A stretch of 64,000 bases of DNA from Adiantum capillus-veneris. Lineage: Eukaryota; Streptophyta; Polypodiopsida; Polypodiales; Pteridaceae. A program made the translations under genes and the position numbers. The notes beneath the pieces are model-generated. The model made no database searches, had not been told where the DNA came from, and saw only the letters and a list, made by a program, of their open reading frames with translations. Location of the stretch: positions 65,372,370-65,436,369 of the forward strand of contig CM043952.1 of assembly GCA_014529385.2 (NCBI GenBank), read 5' to 3'. Of this stretch, positions 20,201-31,360 are shown piece after piece (the first letter of the stretch is position 1; each line of letters opens with the position of its first letter).

Positions 20201-22241
20201 ACGTTTGAAGCTCAATCCGAACAAATGTCATTTTTTGGTCACAGAGGGCACACTGTTGGGCCATGTGGTGTCTGCTCAAGGTTTGGCACCGGACCCAGAG
20301 AAGATAGTGGCCATCTTGAAGTTACCTCCTCCCATAAATCCCAAAGGTGTTCAGAGCTTTGTGGGCCACACCGGCTATCATCGCAGGTTTATACGTATGT
20401 ATGCACAGGTGGCTCAACCATTGACCCGGCTCACCAGTGCTGCTGTTCCCTTCCGATGGTCAACACCTGAGGCCGAAGCATTTGCATACCTCAAAAAACG
20501 TCTCACTGAAGCGCCTATTCTAGTTGCCCCGGATTGGGCCCTACCTTTTCATGTGCATACAGATGCCAGTCTGCTGGCTGTGGGTGCTGTGCTGACTCAG
20601 CCTAGCAAAGAGTTCAACTTGGATCGCCCTGTACATTATGCAAGTCGCCTGCTCACCAAAGCAGAGCGAAACTATAGCACCACAGAGAGGGAAGGATTGG
20701 CTATAGTGTATGCTCTACACAAATTTCTTCACTATTTGCTAGGGGTCCACTTCACAGTTATCACTGATCACCATGCCTTGCGCTATCTGCTTAATAAGCC
20801 ACAAGTTGCAGGTTGAGTATGGCGATGGCTCCTCCTATTCCAGGAGTTTGATTTTGAAGTGGTACTCCGTCCTGGTAAGCATCATGTAATGGCTGACCAC
20901 CTCTCTCGCATTTACACAGGCGAAGAAGCTACCGGGATTGCGGATGACTTTCCAGATAGCAGTCTTTTTAAAATAGATACAACACCGGAATGGTACGGCG
21001 AGGTCCTACATTTTCTATCTATTGGGCTGTACCCAGAGAGGGCATCCCCACTGCAAAAGAGGAGATTGCTGTTGAAGTCCAGGCCTTTCACTCTGATTGG
21101 GGGCCAGCTCTACAAAGCGGGACCAGATGGTGTTCTGAAGCGTTGTGTCTCGCCTCATGAGGTGGAGCATATTCTGGAGGATGCCCACAATGGTCCCACT
21201 GGTGGCCATTACCCTGGTCACATCACTGCTCAGAAGATTCTACAGAGTGGTATGTGGTGGCCCTACATTTTTAAGGATGCAATAGCATATTCTAAGGTTT
21301 GTGATGTGTGCCAGAGATGTGGGCCGAAGCCGAGTAAGCAATCCAACCGTCCTTTGCAGGTCTCGATGGCGTGGCTACCTTTTGAGAGATGGGGTTTGGA
21401 CTTTGTGGGACCAATATATCCCCCGACTCAACCAGGTAATCGCAAATATCTGCTAGTGGCTACAGACTATGCAACAAAGTGGGCAGAGGTACTAGCGACA
21501 GTAGATTGCACTGGCAATACAGTGGCCAAATTTTTATATGAAAATATTTTATGCAGATTTGGATGTCCCTTAGAGATCACCAGTGATAGAGGCAGTCATT
21601 TTGTCAATGACATGATCTCAAATTTGCTGGACAATTACAAGATTTTTCATCGCAAGTCGTGCTCTTATTACCCTAGAGCCAATGGACAGGCCGAGAGCAC
21701 CAACAAGGTTCTGATCGCCCTACTGAGGAAAGCATGTCATCTCCATCCAGCATCGTGGTCTCAGGCTATGCACGGCACTCTTTGGGCATACCGCACATCT
21801 TTCAAAGCAACAACGAATCACACGCCTTTTCAACTCGCTTTCGGTTTGGAAGCCATAGCTCCATTTGAGTTCAACTCCGGTTCCCCTAGGGTGGGCAGTC
21901 TGCGTGCAAGTTGGGGCATGGAATCTGCCTCTATCTCCCATCTCACCTTATTGGATGAAAGCCGCCTTTTAGCTTCTCGTGCTTTGCAAGTGGAACAACT
22001 TCGTCGCAAAGCGTGGCATGATCGCCACCTCAGAAAGCCAAAAATAACGCAAGGCACATTGGTGCTACTCTATCAGGCAAAATATTTGAAAAAAGCAAAG
22101 AAGTTGGTTCCAGCTTGGCAAGGGCCCTTTAGAGTACAGGAGGTTTTGCCACAGGGGGCTGTCCAGTTAGTCACTTTGGAAGGCGTTCCTTTGCCACTGG
22201 TAAATGGCTCCAGAATCAAGTGCTATTACTCCTCTGAGTAA
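17259..22241 (+). pseudogene. H nucleocapsid-pol polyprotein with one in-frame stop
   Basis: One frame runs from 17259 to 22241, interrupted only by TGA at 20814-20816 where an Arg CGA codon would fit. Order: four CCHC knuckles (CSSCRSPGH, CHFCEKAGH, CYRCGEYGH, CLHCPDSKDH); protease with VDGGSGIN near residue 405; a long Pro/Ser linker; reverse transcriptase with VDYRALNK near 848 and FMDD near 945; RNase H with HTDAS near 1100 and TDHHALRYL near 1168. After the stop comes integrase with an HHCC finger (HNGPTGGH ... CDVCQRC) and DDE residues in GLDFVGP, TSDRGSHF and GQAESTNK. There is no chromodomain. It is the least damaged pol in the window. Confidence 0.9.
18984..19095 (+). repeat. Short tandem repeat in H pol linker
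   Basis: A 27-bp unit encoding SEPEPSGPV/SESEPSGPV is repeated in tandem inside the Pro/Ser-rich linker between protease and RT. It is probably flexible spacer. Confidence 0.7.
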
Positions 22242-22815
22242 AGGGTCTGCAACTATCCCGCCATCTGTAGGTTCTATGTCCCATCTCTCTCCTCCCCACT
22301 ATCTTTCCATCAGAACGGGTGTTTTGTTACTGTCTCAGTTATGCTCTCCTCACGACTAGCTTTCCACCAGAATGGATGCTCTGTTACTGTCTCAATTTCT
22401 GCTATGTCTTGTTATTTGCAGTTAAGTATTAAGGTCCTTCCAGTTAAGCTTTCAGTCAAGCTTCTCGTCGGAGTGGTTTTGTTCAGTTTGACAAGTGGAA
22501 TCTGCTTGGGGACTCTTGGGGACTCTGCTTAGATGGCAATTGGGATAATGAACAAGGTGTAATCAAGGACTTGACTTGATGAGACTCCCAATGCCATACT
22601 GTCTAGGGGAAGAATATGGCAGAGTTTATGTCAAAGAACTTTGATTCCAATAAACCTTTGGTGCCATTAAACTTTCAGCTTTGCTGTAGGAACCCTAATC
22701 TCCTAATGAGTCAAAATTACCCTCCCTTTTATCTGCTCGAGATTTGTAGCTGCTCAAAAATTAGCACTTTGTACCTTCTCTTTGCTTCTGCTATCACTTT
22801 TATCACTTTGTACCG
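22242..22815 (+). other. 3' non-coding part of H with ~55-bp tandem duplication
   Basis: Two related units at about 22297-22350 and 22352-22405 share TCTTTCCATCAGAA(C/T)GG-type sequence and GTTACTGTCTCA. A purine tract CTAGGGGAAGAA near 22600 would prime plus-strand synthesis. An LTR should follow, but 22617-22815 does not match the putative 5' LTR. Confidence 0.55.
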
Positions 22816-22824
22816 AGTGTGATC

Positions 22825-23215
22825 GTTGCGCCCTACCTATCCCAACCCCAAACCCCTCGTCCCTAACCTCTCCGCAAACACACTCATCCCTGCTCTATAC
22901 CAACCCCTCGCCCCTACCCTCCCTTACTTCCCTCGCCCTTACCTGCCCTCAACCCCCTAGCCCCTACCCACTATCTCCCCCCTCGCCCCTATCCACTTAT
23001 TCCCCCTCGCCCCTATCCACTATTTTCCCCCTCGCCCCTACCCACCCTCAACCCCCTCGCCCATACCCACTCTCTCCCCCCTCGCCCCTATCCACTATTT
23101 TCCCCCTCGCCCTTACCTACCCTCAACCCCCTCGCCCCTATCCACTATTTTCCCCCTCGCCCCTACCCACCCTAAACCCCCTCGCCCATACCCACTCTCT
23201 CCCCCCTTTCCAAAA
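22825..23215. repeat. C-rich minisatellite CCCCTCGCCC-type
   Basis: Many degenerate units of CCCCTCGCCCCTAYCCAC and variants with ACTATTTTC form a nearly pure pyrimidine strand of about 390 bp in the leader of element E, upstream of its gag. The Pro/Leu/Ser frame through it (part of 22782-23570) follows from the repeat. Confidence 0.9.
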
Positions 23216-23712
23216 CCCGTACCTGCACCTGTTCCCGCGCCACAAGCCGTGCCGGTCCAGCAAGAATATTTACTTACGTCACCCATCGCCACGAGACACA
23301 GTTCTAGACTTGGGTGGTGTGGATTTTTCTCACCTACGACTCTCAGCACCTTCAGCATTACTAGTTTATCCTTGGACACTACCCCCATATTGCCTACTCA
23401 CTGGCAGAGTGCAGAGTGGACGTTGTCAACAATATTATATCCCTCCAGCCCCTGGTACGTGTTCACAGCGAGTTACGCCTTCCGGAGTACACACCTCTGT
23501 CGCCCACTCCAACAGAGACACCTCTAGTGGAAGAGATCGAGGATCTCGAGGATTCGGACTTCGATTCTGACTTCTTAGCAGAGCTTGGTGAATTGTTAGA
23601 AACAGCTTCTCCTGTCTACATGCCCCATACTTCTCCAGCTTCTCCTCGATACTCTCTCTGAGGCAGAACCATGTCAACGTCCCAAGCAGAAGAAGGTGGC
23701 CAGTAGGCACCG
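23216..23712 (+). other. E leader / start of gag region
   Basis: An acidic frame at 23416-23661 (VEEIEDLEDSDFDSDFLAEL) precedes the main gag frame. It may be the gag N-terminus out of frame. Its N-terminal part loosely resembles the coding sequence at 32490-32690 in the second E copy. Confidence 0.45.
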
Positions 23713-25644
23713 ATGCTTGCTCTCCTCAAGGAACAAATGGAAGCTTTACAATGGACTTTTACAACAAGTCTTGCTTCCCTCAACGCTCGTTTGGAGCAGA
23801 TGCAGCAGACACACACTTCTTCTCGAGCAAACCCTTTTGCTGCTACACCTTCTTCTTCAGAAGCTTCAGTGGACGCACACGAAAACGAACCAAATCCTAC
23901 AGCAGAGGTAGACAATAATGAATTACAGCTTCTTTATAAAAAATTTAATTCTACACAGAAAAAGAAGCTCGATGTTAAGCTGCCACAACCATACAATGGT
24001 CGCCGCGACAAGCGCGTATTAGACCAATGGATATTTAAGATGGAGGTCTACCTGTCCAATGCGGACTTGGTGGAAAGTAAGAAAGTTGCATTAGCCAGTT
24101 CATGGAACAAGTTCCGGCGCTCCATTCGCAAAGCATTTGAACCTGTGAATGTGGACTTTCATGGCCGGTCTGCTCTCCGCCGCCTGAACCAAACAGGTTC
24201 CTTGGTCGCGTATATCACAAAGTTCCAAAGGCTAACTCTGGAGATAGAGACCCTCAGTTCCTCGGATAAACTACACAGTTTTATCGACGGACTAGAATCC
24301 AACTTGAAGGATAATGCGCAAAAGTTTAACCCAACTACACTGGATGTTGCCATTACTTATGTCGAATGGCTTGGAGACAATCGCCGTTCAACACAGACCT
24401 CATTTATGGGCAATCAATCTTCAACCAGTGGCTGCTTTTCTCAACGTGGTTGCCCAAGCAACTTTAATCCTAATCGGCGCTCACTACAGCAACCTCAGTC
24501 TTCTGGACAACAATTTTCTAGACAACAGTCTTTTTGGCCTCGGTTCTCTGGACAAGCAGCAGCTTCATATAATGGCTCCTCTTCCAGCAACAACAATCGG
24601 CATCAAGAGTTTTGGTCCGACCGCCGACGTAACGGCCGTCGTAATGGTTCAGTAGAGCAACAAGCCTCTTCATCGGCTCCCTCTACCTCTCAGTCGAACA
24701 ACACAAGATTGTGCACAATTTGTGGTGGATCACACAGGTGGTATGAATGCCCGAAGCGTCCAAACCCTTCAAATATACGGCAAAATTCAAATATGGAGTC
24801 ATGTACAGATTCAGAACACTGTCCACCTCCTATAAAGGACAAAGGCAAACAAGCAGTTCGTGTGATTCGAGTATCCAAAGTGGTTAGCGTCTTAATGCTA
24901 AATGCCCACAATCGCACCTCAATTCCTATTTATCTTTCTAACCAGGTGCTCAGTCTTCTTGGTTTCATTGGTCAACATCCAATCAATGTGCTCATAGATA
25001 GTGGATGTTCCACAAATTTTGTCAGCACTTCTTTTGTCAGCAAGCTTCACTTACCAACCCAAAAGAGTTTGGAAGCTTTTTAAGTGGAACTTGCAGATGG
25101 TTCATTTTTTAACTGCAACAGGAAACTTCAACAGTTAAAATTTCAAATTCAGGATTACCAGGATCAGTTAAGCTTTGCAGTAATGCCCTTACCACACTAC
25201 GACATGATCCTTGGTCAATCTTGGCTGTATCAGTATGATCTTGTCACCAGTTTCAGAGATCATTCCATTCGGCTTTATCATGATCATCGAGAAGTGGAAC
25301 TTCGTGGTCTTTTTAATGCAAAGCCTATCACCTTGGTCTCAGCTTTACAAGTTAAGTGTTTGGTTCACAAGCGTGCTTGTGCAACAGCCTTGGTTATGTT
25401 GCGAGAAAAAGAAGTAGAAACGGAAGAAACATCAAAATCCTCAACATCACCCATTGCTTACTTGAAACAACCCTTCTTGAAACCATTCATGGACTTATTT
25501 CCTGATGAGCTCCCAACTACATTACCTCCTCGTCGTCCTGTGGATCATACAATCGATTTGATTCTCGGACAACCTCCTCCAGTTCGAGCTCCTTATCGCA
25601 TTTCATATTTAGAATCTCAAGAAATTCAGCGAGCAACAATTTGA
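23713..25644 (+). pseudogene. E gag and protease, interrupted
   Basis: A coiled-coil start (MLALLKEQMEALQW) leads into a retrotransposon gag domain (KLPQPYNGRRDKRVLDQWIF; ... SLVAYITKFQRL), a CCHC knuckle CTICGGSHRWYEC, and a protease with the active-site stretch NVLIDSGCSTNF. TAA at 25081-25083 interrupts the frame right after KSLEAF where Gln CAA would fit; the protease/linker continues in frame to 25644. There a one-base frame change shifts the RT start. It encodes the structural proteins and protease of element E. Confidence 0.85.
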
Positions 25645-28290
25645 AGTTTTATTGGATAAAGGTCATATCCGTCCAAGCAAAAGTCCTTTTGGCGCTTTAG
25701 TCTTATTGGTAAAAAAGAAGGATGGCTCCATGCGTCTTCGCATTGATTATCGTGCTCTCGATAAGCTGACGATAAAAAACAAATTTCCTTCACCTCGCAT
25801 GGATGAACTCTTTGATCAACTATTGGATTCAAGGGTCTATTCCAAGATCGATCTGAACCAGATTCGCATTAGAATTGGCAATGAAGACAAAACAGCTTTT
25901 CGGACAAAGTATGGTCATTCCTTTTGGGTCAACCAACTCCCTAGCAACCTTCATGACCTTGATGAATGAAATTTTTGGCCCTTATTTGGATAAATTTGTG
26001 ATCGTGTATCTCGATGACATCCTTGTCTTCAGTAAAACCATGGTAGATCACAAAGAACACTTGCAGATTGTCTTTGAGACATTACGTACAAATGTATTGT
26101 ACATCACCAAGAAGAAAAGCGAGTTTTCCAAGGATCACGTGGAATACCTTGGACATGTGATTTCTGCGACAGGGATTGCTGTGGATCCAAAAAGGATTAA
26201 GGTCATTGTTGACTGGCCTTTACCTCTCACTATTACAGATGTGTGATCTTTCTTGGGTCTTGCTAATTTTTATCACACCAAAGTCCATAAGTTTTGAGAC
26301 ATTGCTTCTCCTCTAACGGAATTGACAAAGAAGGATAAGCTACATTGGACTCCTGAAGATTTCAATGAACTCAAGCATGCTTTGACAACAACACCTGTCT
26401 TAGCAATTGCCGATCCTACTCAGCCATTTGACGTGATGATCGATGCCTCTGATCATGCAGCAGATGGTGTTCTCATGCAAAATGATAGTGTCATTGCTTT
26501 TGAAAGTCGAAAATTTTCAGCAATACAAATGCGATACCCAGTATATGATAAGGAATTTTTGGCTATTGTACATGCTTACTGCACTTGGAAACATTACCTT
26601 CTTGGCGCAGATTCAGTGGTTAAAACAGATCATCAGTCTTTGACGTATATTTTTTCCTCAACTAGTGATGAATCCTCGTCAAGGAAGATGGGTTAAATTT
26701 TTGGCAAAATTTTCACATGGTGATTCAGTATATGCATGGTCTACAAAATGTGGTAGCAGATGCTTTGAGCCGCATGCCTCAAGCAACCAATTTTGCCATA
26801 ACAAATGTGCAGATGGAAATTCGTGCGTGTTTCAAGAATCAATATTTGACAGATAAAGACTTTGGAGATGTTTTTCGAGCCCTCAAATCTCTAAGTCCCA
26901 CTCCTTTAGAGATGAATATGTTTGCAACATATACAATTGTGGATGAGTTACTCTACTATAAGAATCATATTTGTGTTCCACACAAAAGATCTTTGAGGAA
27001 GATTTTGATACAGGAACATCATGAAGTACCTTTTGCTGCACATCCTGGAGTTAACAAAACATATCGGCTTTTGTCAGCAACATATTTTTGGCCGCAGATG
27101 CAAGCAGATGTTATCAAGTTTGTGAAAGCTTGTCACTCATGTCAGATCATGAAAGCTTCTCGACAGTTACCTCAAGGTTTCTTCAACCTTTACCCGTGCC
27201 TAACGAAAGATGGGAAAGTATCAGCATGGACTTTATTACCACTTTGCCTCGATCACCTAAAGGCAATGCTCAAATTCTGGTGGTAGTTGATCGATTTTCC
27301 AAAATGGCGCATTTTATACCTTGCAAGAAAACAGTTTCTGCTCTGGATGTTGCAACACTGTTCGTACAACATATTTTCAGATTGCATGGATTACCAAAAT
27401 CCATCATATTCGATAGAGATCCGAAGTTTACAGGACATTTATGGACCTCTCTATTCAAGTCTCTTGGCACCAATCTATTATTCAGTTCAGCCTACCATTC
27501 TCAAACAGATGGTCAAACAGAAAGAGTGAATCAAATTTTAGAAGAGATGCTTCGACATTACATTTAGACTCGATTAGCATCTTGGGAGGATTATTTGCCA
27601 CTTGTGGAGTTTTCTTATAATAACTCTCCTCATTCGGTAACTCGAATGACACCATTTCAAGCAGCATATGGACATACTCCTCTTGTGCCTACGAACTTTG
27701 TTCTTCAACACAAAGTGGTGTTAGCAGATCAATTGGTTCAAGAAATGCACGATGTCCTTCTACAGATTCGAGATAAATTGCTACATGTTCAACAAAGTTA
27801 TCAAAAGCAGGCAAATAAGCACCGTCAATATGCAGAATTTAAAGAAGGTGACTTGGTTTTATTGTATGTAGCACCTCATCGCTACAAAACAGTGAAGTTA
27901 GTCTTCCCAAAATTGCGACCTCGCTTCGATGGACCTTTCAAGATCATCAAGAAGAATTCAGTTCTCAGCTACAAGTTGGAACTTTCGCCTTCATGGGGAA
28001 AAATTCATCCAACTTTTCACATTTCCTGGCTCAAACAGTATATTCAAGGAGATTCGCCTTGCAGACTTATCTTCTCATGTGCCAAAAATTGAGGATGAAC
28101 ACATAATTCTTGTCCCAGAAAAGATTCTCAATGTTCGTCAAAAAGAAACTAGACAAAAGATCATAACTGAATTTCTTGTTAAGTAGATAGACTTAGATGA
28201 GTCAGATTCTACTTGGCAAACTGATGAAGAAATGCAACAATACCCTCACCTCCTCCACGAATTCTTCGAAAAACGACAAACTTTCATTTG
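25645..28290 (+). pseudogene. E pol: RT, RNase H, integrase, chromodomain, heavily mutated
   Basis: RT begins with [12 protein letters not shown]; the catalytic motif is YLDD (VIVYLDDILVFS, about 26005-26035). RNase H shows MIDASDHAADG and KTDHQSL. Integrase shows an HHCC finger (HHEVPFAAHPG ... CHSCQ), DDE residues in SMDFIT, FDRDPKF and GQTERVN, and then a C-terminal chromodomain (PEKILNVRQKETRQ...). Damage: frame changes near 25640, 25915, 26655, 26735, 27180 and 28052, and stops at 26244, 26297, 27565 and 28184, each reachable by one C-to-T or G-to-A change. The chromodomain marks a chromovirus, which usually targets heterochromatin. Confidence 0.88.
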
Positions 28291-28321
28291 ACACACGGGT
28301 TTTATTTTAAGAGGGAAGGAA

Positions 28322-28752
28322 TGTCACGTTTGTGACTTAACTACATTACAATAATTACTCATTGAGGCAAATACGCGAAGTGCCATGCCAAGGAGGACCC
28401 CTACGCTTGGATGGTCACACCCCTTGGCCCAAGAGACGTGCCTCTTCACCAAAAACCACACTCCTTCAACGACTAGTCACACCCCTTCGCTCTACGGGTG
28501 CGACTCTTCGCCCAATGGTTGCAGCTCTTCGCCGAAAGGATGTGTCTTTACATCTGAAGTCATGTCTCTTCACCAAGAGATGTGTCTTTTCATTTGTGTC
28601 TCTTCGTCTCCTATATAAGGAGCCCTTGTATCACACTTTCATTCAATCAAAGACAGTGTCTTTTGAGTCTTTCTTTGAGTTCAGTTCAGTTTCTTAAGTC
28701 TTAATCATGAGTTTAAGTACTTAATAAAGTATTAGTACCTAGAATCATCACA
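28322..28752 (+). repeat. 3' LTR of element E
   Basis: It is 431 bp, the same length as the 5' LTR, begins TGTCACGTTTGTGAC and ends ATCATCACA, followed by the GGATC target repeat. Sequence differences from the 5' LTR are scattered, so the insertion is not very recent. Confidence 0.93.
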
Positions 28753-29593
28753 GGATCTACAGATTGGAGTGGGACTTGAGTGCTTTGGACTCTCTTGGAG
28801 AGTGGGATCTACAGACTGGAGTGGGACTTCAGTGCTTTGGACTCTCTTGGAGAGTTTACCCGCAAGATGCGGGAGATGAGGCATCATCACGCAACTACAT
28901 TCGTAGTTACCCGGAGCTTGGCTTGGATGGTAGTGCAGCTGCTCTTCTACACTCGTGATCATTTGGATTGCTACCTTCAGAGTTTCTTACACTCACCCTT
29001 GGTAACCTTACAACAAACTTATCCCCCGACCTGGGCAGTAGGCCACTCCCAGCTCATTCACGTTGAGAGCCACACCAAGATGCGGTTTGGTGGCGTTGTT
29101 GGTGTGGATTCTGTTTTGGGTAACATCGGAGGATTGGAGGCAAGATATACTGGCAAGACGGAGTTTTACACACCTGGCCACACTGGGTTGCAGATTCATG
29201 CATTGACAGGCTTCCGATCATTCTCATGACGGTTCTTGGGCTTCCCCATTTTCTCCAGACGAGTTGACTATAAACTCAACAGATCCTATTAGGCAGGACA
29301 CTTACAGGTCTATTGGCACTTCTTTTATGACAAGGAGTTGTTTTCATACTCAGCTCGAGACCTTCACGCAGTATCTTCACCCTGTATCGGCAGAGTATAG
29401 CAGTTTACTACACTACTCGTGACGAAACTTTACCATGGAGATTTCTTGGCGGTCGTGACACCCAGACTGTTGCTACACTCACAGATTTCGCCGGATAATT
29501 GTCCTTCAGTGGACATCTTAGCAGACATCTTCATCATTTGCCTCTTATCTTCCGCTTCACGCGGTTTGTTCAGCATCAGGTGCTGAGAGGGGG
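28753..29593 (+). other. Internal non-coding part of G, right, with 51-bp tandem duplication
   Basis: It continues G from 14372. At its start a unit of about 51 bp (GATCTACAGATTGGAGTGGG ...) is present twice, at 28753-28803 and 28804-28854. The rest has no recognisable coding sequence and ends in the purine tract GAGAGGGGG before the 3' LTR. Confidence 0.75.
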
Positions 29594-29945
29594 TGTTAGA
29601 CTTACACCACTCTACTGCTTCACAGGTCTAGGGCATACTTATACGTCTAGTATGTCTCCGGGTTGCTGGCCACCCATAGTCTAGGTTGCTCCTAGTCCGG
29701 CCGCTCGAGTTTGGGGCCGGCCACCCACCTTGTTTGAGCGCCCTCATATATTTCCATGTATCATTTTTTTGTTGGGTCGTGGGGATTTATATCAGGCCCC
29801 TTGGGAGGTAGAGCAAGGCCAGGGAGGTACCCACTTCCACATCTCTCATCTCACAGAGATCACACATCTGATTGTATTGGGTCTTCTGCTCTGGTAGTTA
29901 GTGGGGGGACTGATCGCCCCCCTCTTCACCATATCTTGCGTTTGT

Positions 29946-30041
<96 letters not shown>

Positions 30042-30060
30042 GCACACGCGCACTCTCACA
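29594..30060 (+). repeat. 3' LTR of element G
   Basis: The 467-bp LTR carries a (CT)n tract at 29948-30038, longer than in the 5' LTR. It starts TGTTAGACTTACACC and ends CACTCTCACA, followed by CTGAC. Confidence 0.92.
29948..30038. repeat. (CT)n tract in G 3' LTR
   Basis: An uninterrupted CT tract of about 91 bp, at the same LTR position as in the 5' LTR. Confidence 0.97.
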
Positions 30061-30065
30061 CTGAC

Positions 30066-30440
30066 GAGAGAAAAGGGGGGGAAAGAAAGAGAGAGTTGGC
30101 TCATGTTTTAGAGAGAGAATGTAGTGAGAGAATGTGGAAAATCTGCTTTTCTGGCAGGGGGACTGAAAAGTGCCTCCTTTAATGAGATCTAAGTGAGAGA
30201 GTGTTTTATATGTTAGAGAGAGAAGAGGGGTGGGAAAATTCATCTACACACCTCTCTTTTGGGTTACTAAATAGACTCTTTTCAAATACAAAATATGGAA
30301 ATGGCTTTTTTTTTAAATCTCAGCATAGGCCTTTTTGCCCTCTCTCTTAGGCTTGGTCAACCTTGGCTTAAGCTTTAAGCATTCCCTTAAACTGCCAAAT
30401 AAAGAGGCCCTCCTATACCCCATTCACTTCCTAATGAAGC
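30066..30440 (-). repeat. Unit I upstream region, distal part
   Basis: This is the reverse complement of about 62475-62905 in unit II (for example CTTTTGGGTTACTAAATAGA, AATCTCAGCATAGGCC). It joins 12774 once element G is removed. Similarity stops abruptly at ATTCACTTCCTAATG, which may be an end of the duplicated or mobile unit. Confidence 0.85.
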
Positions 30441-30444
30441 CTCT

Positions 30445-31360
30445 AGTGTGTTGTCTCAAGGTCTGCCAGGTGACCTCCAGTCTAGTGAAGGCCCTTATCC
30501 ATCTGGGAGTTGTTGGCTCTAGAGGGGTGAGCCACTCAGCTGGCAGAGCCTCTGTAATGTCCTGGCACATGCTCTGCACCCCTCTCATGCCCCGTAGCTA
30601 GGTGCTATGTACCTCCGCTGGCAAACCTGAAACTGAAGCCAGTCGCCTAGAGTGCGGGTTGGACCCTCTGCCATGGGACCCTAAGAAACATGAGACCTAC
30701 TACCAACCAAGTGGCCTCTATGAGTGCTGAACATGGGGTTCCAAACAAGGGGCTGTCTCAAGCGCTCCTCCGTACAAGTGGGCTGGTGCTGCTCTGGGCC
30801 ACTCTGTAGCTGCTCCCAAGAGCGAAGCAGGCTTGCCGCAAATCGATCCTCCAATCTCCTGCTCAGACCAACTCTGTGCATCTCTGTAAAAATTCACCTG
30901 ATAGAAGGGCTCCAAGGGCCTCCTACATGAGGCACTCGAGCTCTAAGCCACTGAAGCCTGAAGCAACAACACCTTCCAGGGCTCCTCCCCTAGAAGAAAT
31001 CCTCTAACAACAAACTTCCCAAGAAGGGCTCTGCTCTGGTGTGCTGGGTCTATGATCCCCAGCCCCCCCTGAGAACATGATAGAATGATGACCTGCCGTG
31101 TTACTTTGGTCCAAGCAAACTAAGTGTCGTGACCTGACCAAAGAAAATTCCTAAGTAGCTGCTACAGGAGCTCGAGAAGATCCAACAAGACATGATGTAC
31201 CACATAGTAGCCAACAACACCTGGTTGGCCACTACAACTCTGCCTGCCAAAGAGAGCCGTGCCGAGCTTCAATGCAGCAACTTCCTTCGAATGGACAGAA
31301 GGAGGAGAGCAGTTTGCTGCTCAGGAGACAAGTCCAGGCCAACCTGACAACCCAAGTAAT
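30445..31360 (-). pseudogene. LINE ORF2, C-terminal part (RT end and zinc-binding region)
   Basis: Reading the minus strand from 31360 down, scattered frames give the C-terminal half of a plant L1-type ORF2: VVVANQVLLATMWYIMSCW, then GGLGIIDP-like and ALLGKFVVRGLLPGEEPWK, then FTEMHRVGLSRRLEDRFAASLLRSW and PLVWNP. These are typical of the region after the RT domain in plant LINEs. Stops and frame changes are frequent. The upstream part of this LINE is cut off by the E-family LTR at 31361. Relation to the plus-strand LINE at 51.5 kb is not shown. Confidence 0.75.

Larger units (their letters stand above)
15402..22815 (+). mobile_element. Element H: Ty3/gypsy retrotransposon nested in E
   Basis: Order: putative 5' LTR (15402-16009), primer-site-like TTTTGGCGATCACGGTGGGA at 16010, repetitive leader, gag, pol, then a non-coding 3' part with a purine tract GGGGAAGAA near 22605. 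The non-Met primer site and the lack of a chromodomain suggest the Athila/Tat side of Ty3/gypsy (inference). I cannot find a 3' LTR matching the 5' one, so H is probably truncated or rearranged at its 3' end, and both borders are approximate. Confidence 0.7.
14373..28752 (+). mobile_element. Element E: Ty3/gypsy chromovirus-like retrotransposon, decayed
   Basis: Two LTRs of exactly 431 bp (14373-14803 and 28322-28752) are flanked by the perfect target repeat GGATC at 14368-14372 and 28753-28757. The primer site GTGGTATCAGAG follows the 5' LTR at 14804 and a purine tract AAGAGGGAAGGA precedes the 3' LTR. Its own gag-pol lies at 23713-28290. Element H occupies about 15402-22815 inside its leader. 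The gag-pol order protease, RT, RNase H, integrase and C-terminal chromodomain is that of a chromovirus. Confidence 0.92.
12775..30060 (+). mobile_element. Element G: non-autonomous LTR retrotransposon, split by element E
   Basis: LTRs at 12775-13209 and 29594-30060 both start TGTTAGACTTA and end CTCGCA or CTCACA. A purine tract GAGAGGGGG precedes the 3' LTR and a decayed primer site TGGTATTAG follows the 5' LTR. Flanks are GTGAC (12770-12774) and CTGAC (30061-30065), and unit II keeps the uninterrupted GTGAC site. Without nested DNA the internal region is only about 2.0 kb (13210-14372 plus 28753-29593) and encodes no gag or pol domain, so its movement depended on another element (inference). 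Confidence 0.9.

Noticed and set aside
17259-22241. H as an integrated pararetrovirus
   Set aside because: It has integrase with a complete DDE set, four gag-type knuckles and no movement protein, so it is a Ty3/gypsy retrotransposon.
22782-23570. 262-residue Pro/Leu-rich protein
   Set aside because: Most of it is the translation of the C-rich minisatellite and it lies inside the E leader.
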